The notes below the pieces were generated by a model. The model was not told the DNA's origin and searched no databases. It worked only from the letters and a program-made list of their open reading frames with translations. This document shows positions 52,608 to 61,519 of a stretch of DNA of 64,000 nucleotides, in pieces. Both the position numbers and the translations under genes were made by a program. This stretch comes from DASVTU01 sp036387415 (lineage in GTDB: Bacteria > Acidobacteriota > Blastocatellia > Pyrinomonadales > Pyrinomonadaceae): assembly GCA_036387415.1 (NCBI GenBank), contig DASVTU010000026.1, positions 53,880-117,879 of the forward strand, written 5' to 3'. The stretch's first letter is position 1. Each line of letters begins with the position of its first letter.

Positions 52608-53321
52608 TCAGATTAACTGCTGTCCGTAGTCGCAATATTCGACGATGGGGCAGCGTTCGCAGAGGGGTTCGCGCGGACGACAGAGCGCGCGCCCGTGGCG
52701 TATGAGATTGACGTGGAAGGAATAGAACTTACCGTGCGGCACGATGGCGTTCATGATTTCGTGTGCGCGTCGGTCGGTCGATTTTTGCGGAATCAAACCT
52801 GTGCGGCGGAGGATGCGAAAGATGTGCGTGTCGAGCGGGAAGACCTCTTTGCCGCAGGCAAAGAGAAGCGTGCAGGCGACGGTTTTGGGGCCGATGCCGC
52901 GAAATTGCGAAAGATAAGCGACGGCTTCTGCGTTGGAAAGTTTGTGGAGGAAAGAGAGGTCGAGCGTGCCGTGCTGCTCTTTTATCTGCCGGAGCACGTC
53001 GCGGATGACGGCGGCTTTCTGGTTGGCAAGACCGCCGGAACGAATCGTGTCAGCGAGTGTGGACTGGCGTGCGCGCAAGACAGCATCCCAAGTGGGAAAG
53101 CGTCGCTTGAGGGCAGCGAAGGTGCGGTCGGAGTTGGTATCGCTGGTGGCTTGCGAGAGGATGATTTGGACGAGCATGTCGAGCGGGTCGGAAGGATGGT
53201 GTCGGTTTTCAGGCACACCATAGACGCGTTCGAGATTCTGGATGATGTAGTGAACGGGCTTTTCGCTCGCCTGTTCGTCGTGCTCAACGGTCGCCGTTGG
53301 ATGCGGAGATGACGCGCTCAT
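52608..53321 (-). CDS. nth: Endonuclease III (base-excision DNA glycosylase/AP lyase)
   Basis: A 237-residue HhH-GPD protein. LVQIILSQATSDTNSDRTF is the family start; the helix-hairpin-helix YLSQFRGIGPKTVACTLLF contains the catalytic Lys, and FPLDTHIFRILRRTGL the catalytic Asp. The C-terminal iron-sulfur loop is complete, C-x6-C-x2-C-x5-C in ALCRPREPLCERCPIVEYC. It removes oxidised pyrimidines. The N-terminus overlaps the bshA 3' end by 38 bp; a start slightly further in is possible. Adjacent on the same strand, nth and bshA are probably co-transcribed, linking base-excision repair with low-molecular-weight thiol synthesis under oxidative stress (inference). Confidence 0.92.
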   Translation of the reverse strand: MSASSPHPTATVEHDEQASEKPVHYIIQNLERVYGVPENRHHPSDPLDMLVQIILSQATSDTNSDRTFAALKRRFPTWDAVLRARQSTLADTIRSGGLANQKAAVIRDVLRQIKEQHGTLDLSFLHKLSNAEAVAYLSQFRGIGPKTVACTLLFACGKEVFPLDTHIFRILRRTGLIPQKSTDRRAHEIMNAIVPHGKFYSFHVNLIRHGRALCRPREPLCERCPIVEYCDYGQQLI

Positions 53322-54423
53322 AAAAATCTATGTACTGCGGAATCACAAGGTCTGTGCTGTAGTGCGAGATGGCAAACTCGCGTGCGCGTCGCCCCATGTC
53401 GCGCCGACGGTCTTCGTGGGAGAGAAGCTCTGCGGCATCGTCGCTCATCTTTTCGATGTCGCCCACATCGCTCAGGCATCCGGTCGTGCCGTCGTTGACG
53501 ACTTCGGGAATGCCGCCGACGCGCGACGCGATGACAGGCACTTCGCACGCCATCGCTTCGAGCGCGGCGAGGCCAAACGACTCCTGCTCGGAAGGAAGCA
53601 AGAGCACGTCGGACGCCGAAAGATAATCGACGATGCGCGGTTGCTTGCCGACGAAAGTGCAATGGCGTTCGACGCCGCGACAACGCGCGCGATGCTCCGC
53701 ATGGAGTCGTTCGCTGCCGTCGCCCACCATCACCAGCCGCGCCTCGACGCCGCGCTCGCGCACGCGCGCCAGAATGTCCACGCAATCGACGGGACGCTTG
53801 ACGGGGCGAAAATTCGAGACGTGGACGAGCAGCGGTTCGCCCTGTGGCGACAACTCGCTGCGAAGCTGCGGCACGTCGCGTCGTTTGTAATCGGAGGCGC
53901 AGATGAAATTAGGGATGACGGCGATGTGGTCGAATTGAAAAGTCTCTGCGGTCGCCTGTTTGAGATAGTGTGAGACGGCGGTCACGCCGTCGGACTGCGC
54001 GATGCCGTAGCGCGTAATCGGCAAGTAGGAACGGTCTGCGCCGACGAGCGTGATGTCGGTTCCGTGCAGCGTCGTGATGACGGGCAGACGACGTTGCGGC
54101 AGAAGCGATTCGCGCGCGAGGATGGCGCTAATCGAATGCGGGATGGCGTAGTGGACGTGAAGGAGGTCGAGGTTTTCCGTTTCGGCGACGGTCGCCATCT
54201 TGGTCGCCAGTGCGAGCGTGTAGGGCTGGTGCTCGAAAAGCGGGTAAGACATCATCTCGACTTCGTGAAAGCGCACGCGCTCGCCGAGTTCGGTCAGACG
54301 CGTCGGCAGCGACGAGGAGATGAAGTGCACCGTATGACCGCGCGCCGCAAGCTCTTTGCCAAGTTCGGAGCCGACGATGCCGCTGCCGCCGTAAGTCGGA
54401 TAGACAGTAATGCCGATGTTCAT
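53284..54423 (-). CDS. bshA: N-acetyl-alpha-D-glucosaminyl L-malate synthase (bacillithiol synthesis)
   Basis: A 379-residue GT4 glycosyltransferase. MNIGITVYPTYGGSGIVGSE, HTVHFISSSLPTRL, FEHQPYTLALATKMA, LLHVHYAIPHSISAILA and TTLHGTDITLVGADRSYLPI are the BshA-specific sequence, and SEQESFGLAALEAMACEVPV is the GT4 nucleotide-sugar motif. It joins UDP-GlcNAc and L-malate as the first step to bacillithiol. The deacetylase bshB1 lies at 59949 on the same strand but is not adjacent; bshC is not seen. A low-complexity inverted repeat lies immediately upstream of the start codon, where it would be part of the leader. Confidence 0.93.
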   Translation of the reverse strand: MNIGITVYPTYGGSGIVGSELGKELAARGHTVHFISSSLPTRLTELGERVRFHEVEMMSYPLFEHQPYTLALATKMATVAETENLDLLHVHYAIPHSISAILARESLLPQRRLPVITTLHGTDITLVGADRSYLPITRYGIAQSDGVTAVSHYLKQATAETFQFDHIAVIPNFICASDYKRRDVPQLRSELSPQGEPLLVHVSNFRPVKRPVDCVDILARVRERGVEARLVMVGDGSERLHAEHRARCRGVERHCTFVGKQPRIVDYLSASDVLLLPSEQESFGLAALEAMACEVPVIASRVGGIPEVVNDGTTGCLSDVGDIEKMSDDAAELLSHEDRRRDMGRRAREFAISHYSTDLVIPQYIDFYERVISASNGDR

Positions 54424-54434
54424 AACAACACTTT

Positions 54435-54518
54435 AGAGGTCAGAGGCGAGAGGTCGGAGGTCAGTGAGAAAGCAAGAAAGTTTTTACTGACCTCTAACCT
54501 TTAATCTCTGACCTCTGA
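54435..54518. repeat. AGAGGTCAG low-complexity inverted repeat in the bshA leader
   Basis: AGAGGTCAGAGGCGAGAGGT and following units (54435-54467) pair with TACTGACCTCTAACC...GACCTCTGA (54485-54518). Unlike the other such repeats it lies 5' of a gene (12 bp from the bshA ATG), so it could occlude translation or end an upstream transcript. Confidence 0.65.
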
Positions 54519-54761
54519 ATATAGCAAGAGGCAGCCGGCCCTCGCTACCGTCTGCCTCTCGTCTCACATAGTCTCGCCAATGAAGGGGGACACGTGAGAA
54601 GAACTAGACTATACCGCTCATTACGGGTTTTGACAACTTAATTTATATTAACAAACTAAAAACTTTCCGCGCCGCGCCGCGCGCCACGAAGCAACGTCGC
54701 AGTCGTGGATTTTCGACCGAATTATTGGACTTTTGCGCGATTTGTCGCGGGTCGCCCGTCG

Positions 54762-54791
54762 CTGCCAATGTGCTTGAGAGAGGAGTATAAT
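54762..54791 (+). promoter_or_regulatory. Candidate promoter for the nfu-type gene
   Basis: A perfect TATAAT (54786-54791) follows CTGCCA (54762-54767) with an 18 bp spacer. It would start transcription about 75 bp before the ATG at 54872. The remainder of the 54519-54761 stretch is AT-rich and shows no gene. Confidence 0.5.
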
Positions 54792-54871
54792 GTGTTTCGT
54801 CGGATGATAAATATTTAATGAACCGCGGCTGCCGGAGGGGCGCGCGGGAGCAATTTTGAGGAGATAAAAGG

Positions 54872-55450
54872 ATGCCGAAAATTGATAACATCGAAGAGAC
54901 GCCGAACCCGAACGCCGTCAAGTTTATCTTGAAGGAGCCGGTGACGAACGGCACGCCGCGACAGTTCAACAATGCGGCTGCCGCCATCGAAGACCCGCTC
55001 GGCAAAGCGTTGTTCGAGGTGGGGAATGTCGTCTCGGTCTTCTACATGGACAAGATGATTACCGTCGAGAAAACGGACGAGTCGGAATGGGACGACCTCC
55101 TGCCGCGTCTCGCCGTCCCGATTCGCGCCGCCGAATCCGTCTCTAACGGTGCGGCGAGTGCGGCGGCAGCAGCCGTCGCGGGCGCAGGCGTCGGCGGTGC
55201 GCTCGGCGCGTTGATGAGCGACGACCCGCGCCTCATGCGTATCAACGAAATACTCGACGAAAGAATCCGTCCGGCACTGGCGGGCGACGGTGGTTGGCTC
55301 GAAGTGCTCGGCCTAAAGGAAGACACACTCACCATCAGGTATCAGGGCGCATGCGGTAGTTGTCCGAGTTCGCTCTCCGGCACGTTGATGGCGATTGAGG
55401 GAATGATTAAGCAGGAAGTTGACCCCGACATCGAAGTCGTCGCGGTTTGA
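54872..55450 (+). CDS. Iron-sulfur cluster scaffold/carrier, Nfu-type (Nfu N domain plus NifU C domain)
   Basis: A 192-residue protein. ETPNPNAVKFILKEPV at the start is the Nfu N-terminal domain; an Ala/Gly-rich linker (about 95-112) follows; the C-terminal NifU domain has IRPALAGDGGWLEVLGL and the cluster-binding CGSCPSS (Cys-x2-Cys). It transfers 4Fe-4S clusters to target enzymes such as Nth. GAGGAGATAAAAGG precedes the ATG 54872. It diverges from bshA; in other bacteria bacillithiol also takes part in iron-sulfur delivery, so the neighbourhood makes sense (inference). A strong terminator follows. Confidence 0.92.
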   Translation: MPKIDNIEETPNPNAVKFILKEPVTNGTPRQFNNAAAAIEDPLGKALFEVGNVVSVFYMDKMITVEKTDESEWDDLLPRLAVPIRAAESVSNGAASAAAAAVAGAGVGGALGALMSDDPRLMRINEILDERIRPALAGDGGWLEVLGLKEDTLTIRYQGACGSCPSSLSGTLMAIEGMIKQEVDPDIEVVAV

Positions 55451-55488
55451 AGTTGCTCATCGCGTCCGGTTATTTTTCACATCGAACT

Positions 55489-55531
55489 CGAAAACGCCGC
55501 GTAGGACTTCGACTCCTTGCGCGGCGTTTTT
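55489..55531 (+). terminator. Intrinsic terminator after the nfu-type gene
   Basis: AAAACGCCGCG and its complement CGCGGCGTTTTT flank a loop that contains a second small stem (GGAC/GTCC-like). The T run follows directly. The remaining gap to 55788 shows no gene. Confidence 0.8.
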
Positions 55532-55788
55532 GTACGCGTCGTTTCGCTATCCCGCGTGGCTGCGAGTTAAAATTTAGGCCGAACGCCGCGCCGCCCGCCG
55601 TCGTACCTCTAGATTGCGCCGGAATTTTTGGAACCGCATTTGTCCGCCGCGCGTGTAGACTAGGTTTCCGGTTCCGGTCGCGGTGTGCAGTAGGCTCGGT
55701 CGCTCCGCGAGTCTCGCCGTTCGAGCAAGGGTTTCATGTCCTGACGTTCATCGTCTTCCACGCTTCGTCAACAGAATAGGAAAGCATC

Positions 55789-57756
55789 ATGGCACAACAT
55801 GCACGCATCCTCGTCGTTGCGCTCGCCGTCCTCGCAATGCCCATCCTCGTAATGCCCATGCTCGCCGCCGCACAACAACCACCGTCGCCCGCGCCCGCCC
55901 GTCCGCGCAAACCATCCAACGAAAAGACCAACGCCGCCGCGACGACGCCACGCGAAGCCGCCGACCCGCTCGCCGAATTGCGACGCACGACGGCCATCTC
56001 GCTCGTCAATTCACTCGCAGATGAAGCGCGCAATTATCGCAGCCCTACCGTGAGCGCACGCACACAGGCACGCGCCGCCGACGTTCTCTGGGAGATAGAC
56101 AGGGAGCGTGCGCGCGTGCTCTTTCGTCGCGCGTGGGATGCCGCCGAGAACGCCGACAGGGAAAACGACCGTTTGATGGATGAGGAGAAACGAAAACAGG
56201 AAGCCGACCGTGGCTACTACTCCGTGCGTTCGCTGCCGAGCCTGCGCCGCGAAGTCTTGCGGCTTGCCGCACGCCGCGACCGCGCTCTCGGCGAAGAGTT
56301 TCTCGCCACGATGGACGAGGCGCGCAAACAGGAGAACAAGAACACCGCCACCAACGCCGCTCCCGATACTGCGTCGAACAACGCTTCGACCCGCGCCAAT
56401 CCACAGGAACCGCCGCCCGCCGTCGCGCAACGTCTGCGGCTCGCCATGCAGTTGCTTGAAGACGACGATGTGGAGCGTGCGATTCAGTTTGCCGACACAG
56501 TGCTGAACAGCGTCAACGTTCCTGCGATTGAATTTCTCGTCCGGCTTCGACACAAAAATCCCGACGCCGCCGACCAGCGTTACACCGCACTGCTCGCGCG
56601 CGCCGCGACCGACCCGGCCTCCGATGCCAACACCGTCTCCATGCTTTCGTCCTACGTGTTTACGCCCTCGTTCTATATCACGTTTGAGCCGGGCGGCGGA
56701 GCCAGCAGTTCACGCATGGGACAACCGCCGCGCCCCGAAGTCTCCGCCATGCTTCGCAACGCTTTCTTCAACACCGCCGCCGCCATTCTCCTGCGACCCC
56801 TGCCGCCGCCCGACCAGGATAAATCCTCCGCCGGACGCGCGGGCACATACATGGTCATCGCACGTCTCACGCCTCTCTTCGAGCAATACATGCCGGACAA
56901 AGTTGCGCCGCTGCGCGCTCAACTCGCCGCCTTGCAGCCCGACACCTCCGAGCGCTCACGCGACCCGCGCAATTCCGCCTTCACGCGCGGACTCGTCGCC
57001 GAAGACCCGAACCGCGACCGCGTGCAAGAAGCCCTCGACCGTCTCCCAGAAGCGAGAACAAGCGCCGAGCGCGATGAAGTTTACTTCAACGCCGCACAGT
57101 CTGCCGTCAGCCACAACGACCCGCGCGCACGCGAACTCGCAGACAAAATCGAAGACATCGACTTCCGCAAGCAGGTGCGCGCCTACATCGATTTCGAGAT
57201 GACCGAAAAGGCCGTCCGCGACAAGAACGCCGACGAAGCCCTGCGCCTCGCGCGAAGCGGCGAACTCTCTCCCGTGCAGCGCACGTGGGCGACCACCGAA
57301 GCCGCGCAACTGCTCGCCAAAGATGAACCCGGTCGCGCCATCGAAACACTCGAACAGGCATTGACGGAAGCGCGACGCATCGACGCCGCATCGATAGACC
57401 GCGTTCGCGCGCTCGTCGCCATCGCCACACGACTCGCGCCGCTCGACATCGCACGCACATGGGAAATCATGTCCGAAGCCGTCAAAGCCGCCAACTCTTT
57501 GCAGGAATTCACGGGCGAAGATGCGTTCCTGATGGTGCGCGTTCAATCGAAAAATTCAACCACCATCTCATCCAGCAGCGTCGACAGCTTCGACCTCAAC
57601 GGCATCTTCACCACGCTCGGCAAAGCCGACCTCGCACGCGCCGTCGAACTCGCCAAAAGCTTTACCGCCGAATCGCCGCGTGCCGTCGCGACACTCTCCG
57701 TCGCCCGCTCCGTCCTCGACACGAAGAAGAAAGTAGTAGTAGTCAGTAGTCAGTAG
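55789..57756 (+). CDS. Secreted alpha-helical repeat protein, unknown (copy 1)
   Basis: A 655-residue protein; signal peptide about 1-24 (ILVVALAVLAMPILVMPMLA), then a Pro/Ala-rich stretch and a long helical body with TPR-like pairs: RARVLFRRAWDAAENADREN, REVLRLAARRDRALGEEFLA, QLLEDDDVERAIQFADTVLN, EAAQLLAKDEPGRAIETLEQ. No enzyme motif is evident. AGGAAAG precedes ATG 55789. Its last residues (VVVVSSQ) are encoded by the CAGTAG repeat that follows, so the repeat has extended or replaced the original C-terminus. It is a tandem paralogue of 57909-59834; both look like periplasmic scaffolds. Family unknown to me, though such pairs recur in acidobacterial genomes. Confidence 0.82.
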   Translation: MAQHARILVVALAVLAMPILVMPMLAAAQQPPSPAPARPRKPSNEKTNAAATTPREAADPLAELRRTTAISLVNSLADEARNYRSPTVSARTQARAADVLWEIDRERARVLFRRAWDAAENADRENDRLMDEEKRKQEADRGYYSVRSLPSLRREVLRLAARRDRALGEEFLATMDEARKQENKNTATNAAPDTASNNASTRANPQEPPPAVAQRLRLAMQLLEDDDVERAIQFADTVLNSVNVPAIEFLVRLRHKNPDAADQRYTALLARAATDPASDANTVSMLSSYVFTPSFYITFEPGGGASSSRMGQPPRPEVSAMLRNAFFNTAAAILLRPLPPPDQDKSSAGRAGTYMVIARLTPLFEQYMPDKVAPLRAQLAALQPDTSERSRDPRNSAFTRGLVAEDPNRDRVQEALDRLPEARTSAERDEVYFNAAQSAVSHNDPRARELADKIEDIDFRKQVRAYIDFEMTEKAVRDKNADEALRLARSGELSPVQRTWATTEAAQLLAKDEPGRAIETLEQALTEARRIDAASIDRVRALVAIATRLAPLDIARTWEIMSEAVKAANSLQEFTGEDAFLMVRVQSKNSTTISSSSVDSFDLNGIFTTLGKADLARAVELAKSFTAESPRAVATLSVARSVLDTKKKVVVVSSQ

Positions 57757-57893
57757 CCAGTAGAAAAGCCTGTTGGCTTCGTCTGTTAAGGCTGACTGGG
57801 ATTCGCTTATTAAGAGTTAGTTGATATAGCATTCACCCCACTCGTCATTACAAACGGGTTTCATGCTGACCACTGTCTACCGTCTACTGTTTT
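57730..57893. repeat. CAGTAG-type inverted repeat between paralogues
   Basis: GTAGTAGTAGTCAGTAGTCA and following CAGTAGCCAGTAG units (57730-57762) are mirrored by GACCACTGTCTACCGTCTAC TGTTTTA (57867-57893). The termini match those of the elements at 59834 and 62932, but the inner 100 bp differ. The stop codon of the upstream gene lies in the left arm. Confidence 0.6.
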
Positions 57894-57908
57894 ACAGGAG
57901 AAGAAACC

Positions 57909-59834
57909 ATGTCCCGCCTTGCACGACTGCACACACTGATGCTCTCCGGCATCTGCGCTTTGACCGCGACCAACATCGCCGTCGCCCAAACCGCCACGCC
58001 CAGTCCCGCGCCCGCTCGTTCAAAGAGCGCCGCCGCCAAGCCGCGCGCCGAAGCCGACCCGCTCGCCGAAGCACGACGCAACACAGCCATCTCGCTCGTC
58101 AATTCGCTGGCGGATGAGGCGCGAAATTTCCGCGATGCGATGCTGCGTGCGCGCGTGCAGGCGCGTGCCGCCGACGCACTCTGGGACACGAACAAGGTGC
58201 GTGCACGCGAACTCTTTCAACGCGCATGGGAAGCTGCCGTCGCCGCTGACGAGGAGACGGGGCGACTCATTCGAGAGGCCGGACAAGGGGCGAACTCCGG
58301 TCAGGCAGTCGCGGAATTGCGTAATCGTCCGAGCGTGCGCCGCGAAGTCTTGCGACTCGCCGCGCGACGCGACCGCGCACTCGGCGAAGAGTTTTTGGGG
58401 AAGTTGGATGAGTCGAAGAAACAGGAGACGGCGAGCGGCGGGGCAGCCTCCGCCAATCAACCGACGCCGCGCATCGACCCCGACAACCCGCCGCCCGCGA
58501 TGATGCAACGCTTGCGGCTCGCCGTGCAGTTGCTCGAAGACGGCGACGTGGAACGTGCCATGCAGTTTGCCGATTCGGCGCTCTATCCCGTCAACACCTA
58601 CGGCGCAAACTTCCTCGACATGCTGCGCGAAAAGAATAAGGAGGCCGCCGACCAGCGTTACATGTCGCTGCTCGCACGCGCCGCTATCGACCCCGTATCT
58701 GACGGCAACACCGTCTCACTGCTCTCGTCCTACGTCTTCACGCCATACATCTATATCAACTTTCAACCTGACGGCAACAGCCACACGCGTCGCTGGCGCG
58801 ATGACAATTCGCCGCGCGCAGACCTCTCGCCCGCCCTGCGTCAAGCCTTCTTCGACGCCGCAGCTGCCATCCTGCTCCGCCCTCTGCCGCCGCCCGAACA
58901 AGACACGACGACGACCGGACGCGCCGGAACATACATGGTCATCGCGCGCCTCGCGCCGCTCTTTGAACAGCATGCGCCCGACAAAGCGGCGGCCTTGCGT
59001 GCGCGTCTCGGCATCCTTCAACCCGACACGCCTGAGAACCTGCGTCAAGGCGACAGGACGTTGACCTACGGACTTGTGCCCGAAGACCGCAACGCCGACC
59101 GCCTCCAAGACCTCACGCTCCAACTCGACCAGGCCAAAACTCCCGACGAGCGCGACCGCATCTACTTTCGCGCCGCGATGGAACTCTCCGAGCGCGACAT
59201 CACGCGTGCGCGTGAATATGCGGACAAGATTGAGAATGTTGATTTACGCAAACAGGTGCGCGCGGCGGTCGATTTTCGCGCCGTCGAAAACGCGTTGAGA
59301 AATAAGGATGCGGAGGAGGCTCTGCGTCAATCGCGTAGCGGCGAACTCACACACTTGCAGCGCACCTACGGCATCACCAGCGCGGCGCGTCTGCTCTCCA
59401 AGTCCGACCGTGGACGCGCCATCGAAATACTCGAAGAGGCTCTGACCGTCGCCCGTCGCATCGACCTCGGTTCGCCCGACCGCGTGCGTGCCATCGTCGC
59501 CATCATCACGCCGATGGCCGAACTCGACCGCGCTCGCGTCTGGGAAATGATGAGCGAAGTGGTTAAAGCCTCCAACGCGGCGGCGCAGTTCACAGGCGAA
59601 GACGGCTATCTCATGGTGCGCGTCCAACTCACGGGCGGCGGAGCGATGACCATGAATATCCCCGTCGAAAACTTCGACCTGACTGGCATCTTTCAACTGC
59701 TCGCCAAAGACGACTTGACGCGCGCCGTCGAACTCGCCAAAAGCTTTACCGCCGAATCGCCCCGCGCCGTCGCCACCCTCGCCATCGCCCGCTCCATCCT
59801 CGATAAAAGGAAAGCAGTCGCGAGCACTCAATGA
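57909..59834 (+). CDS. Secreted alpha-helical repeat protein, unknown (copy 2)
   Basis: A 641-residue paralogue of the preceding gene. It has a signal peptide (about 1-26), then ADPLAEARRNTAISLVNSLA, nearly the same as in copy 1, and the same helical pairs throughout: RARELFQRAWEAAVAADEET, REVLRLAARRDRALGEEFLG, QLLEDGDVERAMQFADSALY, ARLLSKSDRGRAIEILEEAL, AVELAKSFTAESPRAVATLA. The YVFTPYIYINFQPDG loop replaces a homologous one in copy 1. AGGAGAAG precedes ATG 57909. Function unknown. Its stop abuts the next CAGTAG element, again with a repeat-affected C-terminus (VASTQ). Confidence 0.82.
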   Translation: MSRLARLHTLMLSGICALTATNIAVAQTATPSPAPARSKSAAAKPRAEADPLAEARRNTAISLVNSLADEARNFRDAMLRARVQARAADALWDTNKVRARELFQRAWEAAVAADEETGRLIREAGQGANSGQAVAELRNRPSVRREVLRLAARRDRALGEEFLGKLDESKKQETASGGAASANQPTPRIDPDNPPPAMMQRLRLAVQLLEDGDVERAMQFADSALYPVNTYGANFLDMLREKNKEAADQRYMSLLARAAIDPVSDGNTVSLLSSYVFTPYIYINFQPDGNSHTRRWRDDNSPRADLSPALRQAFFDAAAAILLRPLPPPEQDTTTTGRAGTYMVIARLAPLFEQHAPDKAAALRARLGILQPDTPENLRQGDRTLTYGLVPEDRNADRLQDLTLQLDQAKTPDERDRIYFRAAMELSERDITRAREYADKIENVDLRKQVRAAVDFRAVENALRNKDAEEALRQSRSGELTHLQRTYGITSAARLLSKSDRGRAIEILEEALTVARRIDLGSPDRVRAIVAIITPMAELDRARVWEMMSEVVKASNAAAQFTGEDGYLMVRVQLTGGGAMTMNIPVENFDLTGIFQLLAKDDLTRAVELAKSFTAESPRAVATLAIARSILDKRKAVASTQ

Positions 59835-59950
59835 AAACAGTAGTCAGTAGACAGTAGCCAGCAGAAAAGCATCCGATGGACGATTTTTGAGAGAGATGCT
59901 GAGGAAGCGTCCATCCAAAGTTTTTCTACTGGCTACTGTCTACTGTTTTT
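59834..59950. repeat. Dispersed 115-bp inverted-repeat element (copy A)
   Basis: Left arm AAAACAGTAGTCAGTAGACA with GTAGCCAGCAG (59834-59866) pairs with CTACTGGCTACTGTCTACTG TTTTT (59926-59950). The inner part CGATTTTTGAGAGAGATGCT then GAGGAAGCGTC matches copy B (62932-63041) in order and orientation. It lies between convergent genes and touches both stop codons. Confidence 0.75.
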
Positions 59951-60710
59951 ATGAATAAATGTTCATCGGTCGGGTGAGGAGCGCGAGAGGGTCTTCGACG
60001 TTGAGTGCTTCGCGGACGTAGAAGGCTTCGCCCGCTTTGGCTCCGATGAGCGAGCCATAATAGCGCATGCGAAATTCTATCTGGTTGAGGAAGCCTTCGC
60101 CGCTGATGCGCGTCTGCGGCTCGTCTGAATCGGGACGATAGAACTGCGAGACGTGCGCGCGGATGGCCTGCATTTTTCCTTCGACAAAATCCGAAACATC
60201 GACAATGAACGACGGCACGACGTGGCGCGAGTAGACCGAGTGCGCGAGCGCGGGCATCGCGACGGCTCCCTGTCCCGCCTCCTCGTCGTAGCGACGCATG
60301 CTCGCCAGCCGCGCCGCCTCGCGCACGATGCGCGCCGTCGCGGCATGGTCGGGATGCGGGTCGTCCCAGTGCGCCGTGAAGACGACCTTCGGGCGGTGCC
60401 TGCGGATAACGCGCACCATCGCGCGTCGCGATTCTTCCGTGAGCCAGACGTGACCGTCGGGCTGCTCAAGATTCAGTCGCACGTCGAGTTGAAGGATACG
60501 CGCAGCTTCGCGTGCTTCTTCGGCGCGACCTTCCGGCGTGCCGCGCGTGCCCATCTCGCCGCGCGTCATGTCGCAGACGCCCGTGCGATAACCCAGGTGT
60601 TTGAGTTTGAGCAGCGTTCCCGCCGCCGTCAATTCCGCATCGTCCGGGTGCGAGAAGACGGCCAGCGCATCAAGTTCTATAGCATCTAATTCTCGGTTCT
60701 CAGTCGCCAT
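59949..60710 (-). CDS. bshB1: Bacillithiol biosynthesis deacetylase BshB1
   Basis: A 253-residue zinc-dependent LmbE-type deacetylase removing acetate from GlcNAc-malate. AVFSHPDDAELTAAGTL carries the HPDD zinc motif, DMTRGEMGTRGTPEGRAEEA is the BshB1-typical loop, and DDPHPDHAATARIV supplies the third ligand. The end AFYVREALNVEDPLALL is the characteristic BshB1 C-terminus. Together with bshA at 53284 it shows that this organism makes bacillithiol; bshC is outside the window. It follows the 2H phosphoesterase gene by 23 bp on the same strand. Confidence 0.92.
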   Translation of the reverse strand: MATENRELDAIELDALAVFSHPDDAELTAAGTLLKLKHLGYRTGVCDMTRGEMGTRGTPEGRAEEAREAARILQLDVRLNLEQPDGHVWLTEESRRAMVRVIRRHRPKVVFTAHWDDPHPDHAATARIVREAARLASMRRYDEEAGQGAVAMPALAHSVYSRHVVPSFIVDVSDFVEGKMQAIRAHVSQFYRPDSDEPQTRISGEGFLNQIEFRMRYYGSLIGAKAGEAFYVREALNVEDPLALLTRPMNIYS

Positions 60711-60733
60711 GTTTTTCTTCTATCTCAAATCCT

Positions 60734-61300
60734 CTAAACCTCGCTTTTGCCGTTGCCGCCGTTGAAATTGAAGCGGCATTGCAGCCCCTGTTCCGTCCCC
60801 GTGTCGTAGATAACGGAGAGGTTGTTTACCGTCAGTTCCCAGTGAAACTGTCGCTCACGGAGCGAGCGGACGAGTTCGGTCAGTTTATCCCAATCGACAT
60901 CGCCGTGCGCGAGTGTGATGTGCGGCATCCACATGTCCGGGCGGTAATACTCCGGCGCGCCCGCCGCGAACGTCGTAATCTCGTTCCAGAGCGTTTCGTG
61001 CAACGCCGACAGCACAGGGCTTCGCACCACCGGAATATAGAGCACAGGATGCGTCACGTTGAAGATACCGAGTCCCGCCGTTTTGATTTTGAACGGCGTG
61101 ATGCGCGAAGCCACCTGCTGCAAAATAGGCTCGACCGCTTCGGTATCATAACTTTGCGCTACCTGATACGAGAAATGCGGAAAAGGCGTCGTGTAAATTC
61201 CATGCACGCCGAACTCCCTATCAAGTTCCGCCCAAATGCTTTCGACGAGCGCATAATGCTCGTCGTCGAGCAGCGAAACAATCCCCTGCATCCGGTTCAC
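60734..61300 (-). CDS. 2H phosphoesterase / 2'-5' RNA ligase family protein
   Basis: A 188-residue protein with the two histidine motifs of the 2H superfamily: PHFSYQ (about 41-46) and PHITLA (about 125-130), i.e. HxS and HxT. These residues act as acid and base on cyclic phosphates in LigT and related enzymes. The biological substrate is unknown; RNA 2',3'-cyclic phosphate or ADP-ribose cyclic phosphate are family precedents. No signal peptide. It lies upstream of bshB1 in an apparent two-gene unit. Confidence 0.85.
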   Translation of the reverse strand: MNRMQGIVSLLDDEHYALVESIWAELDREFGVHGIYTTPFPHFSYQVAQSYDTEAVEPILQQVASRITPFKIKTAGLGIFNVTHPVLYIPVVRSPVLSALHETLWNEITTFAAGAPEYYRPDMWMPHITLAHGDVDWDKLTELVRSLRERQFHWELTVNNLSVIYDTGTEQGLQCRFNFNGGNGKSEV

Positions 61301-61394
61301 GCCCTTCCGGTCAATCCAAAGTTACGAACTTTTCGGACAAGGTGTAGCGCAAGCCACGGGCAGAGGTCAAGGTCGCTTACACGTTTGAAAAGGC

Positions 61395-61427
61395 GAGGCC
61401 GCTACGTTGCGTCTGCGTAGCGGCCTC
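61395..61427. terminator. GC-rich hairpin, terminator-like
   Basis: GAGGCCGCTACG and CGTAGCGGCCTC form a perfect 12 bp stem with a 9-base loop, upstream of the 2H gene's start and between it and a small membrane-protein gene ending at 61520 on the same strand. A short T run comes only 20 bp later. Confidence 0.6.
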
Positions 61428-61519
61428 GGCTTGTTGTCGAAAGTTTTTAGTTACTTAGAGCGTCCGTCTCTCGGTTAGCATTCCGTTTGCGTGTTCTGTC
61501 AGGCGAGGGGTTATTCAGT

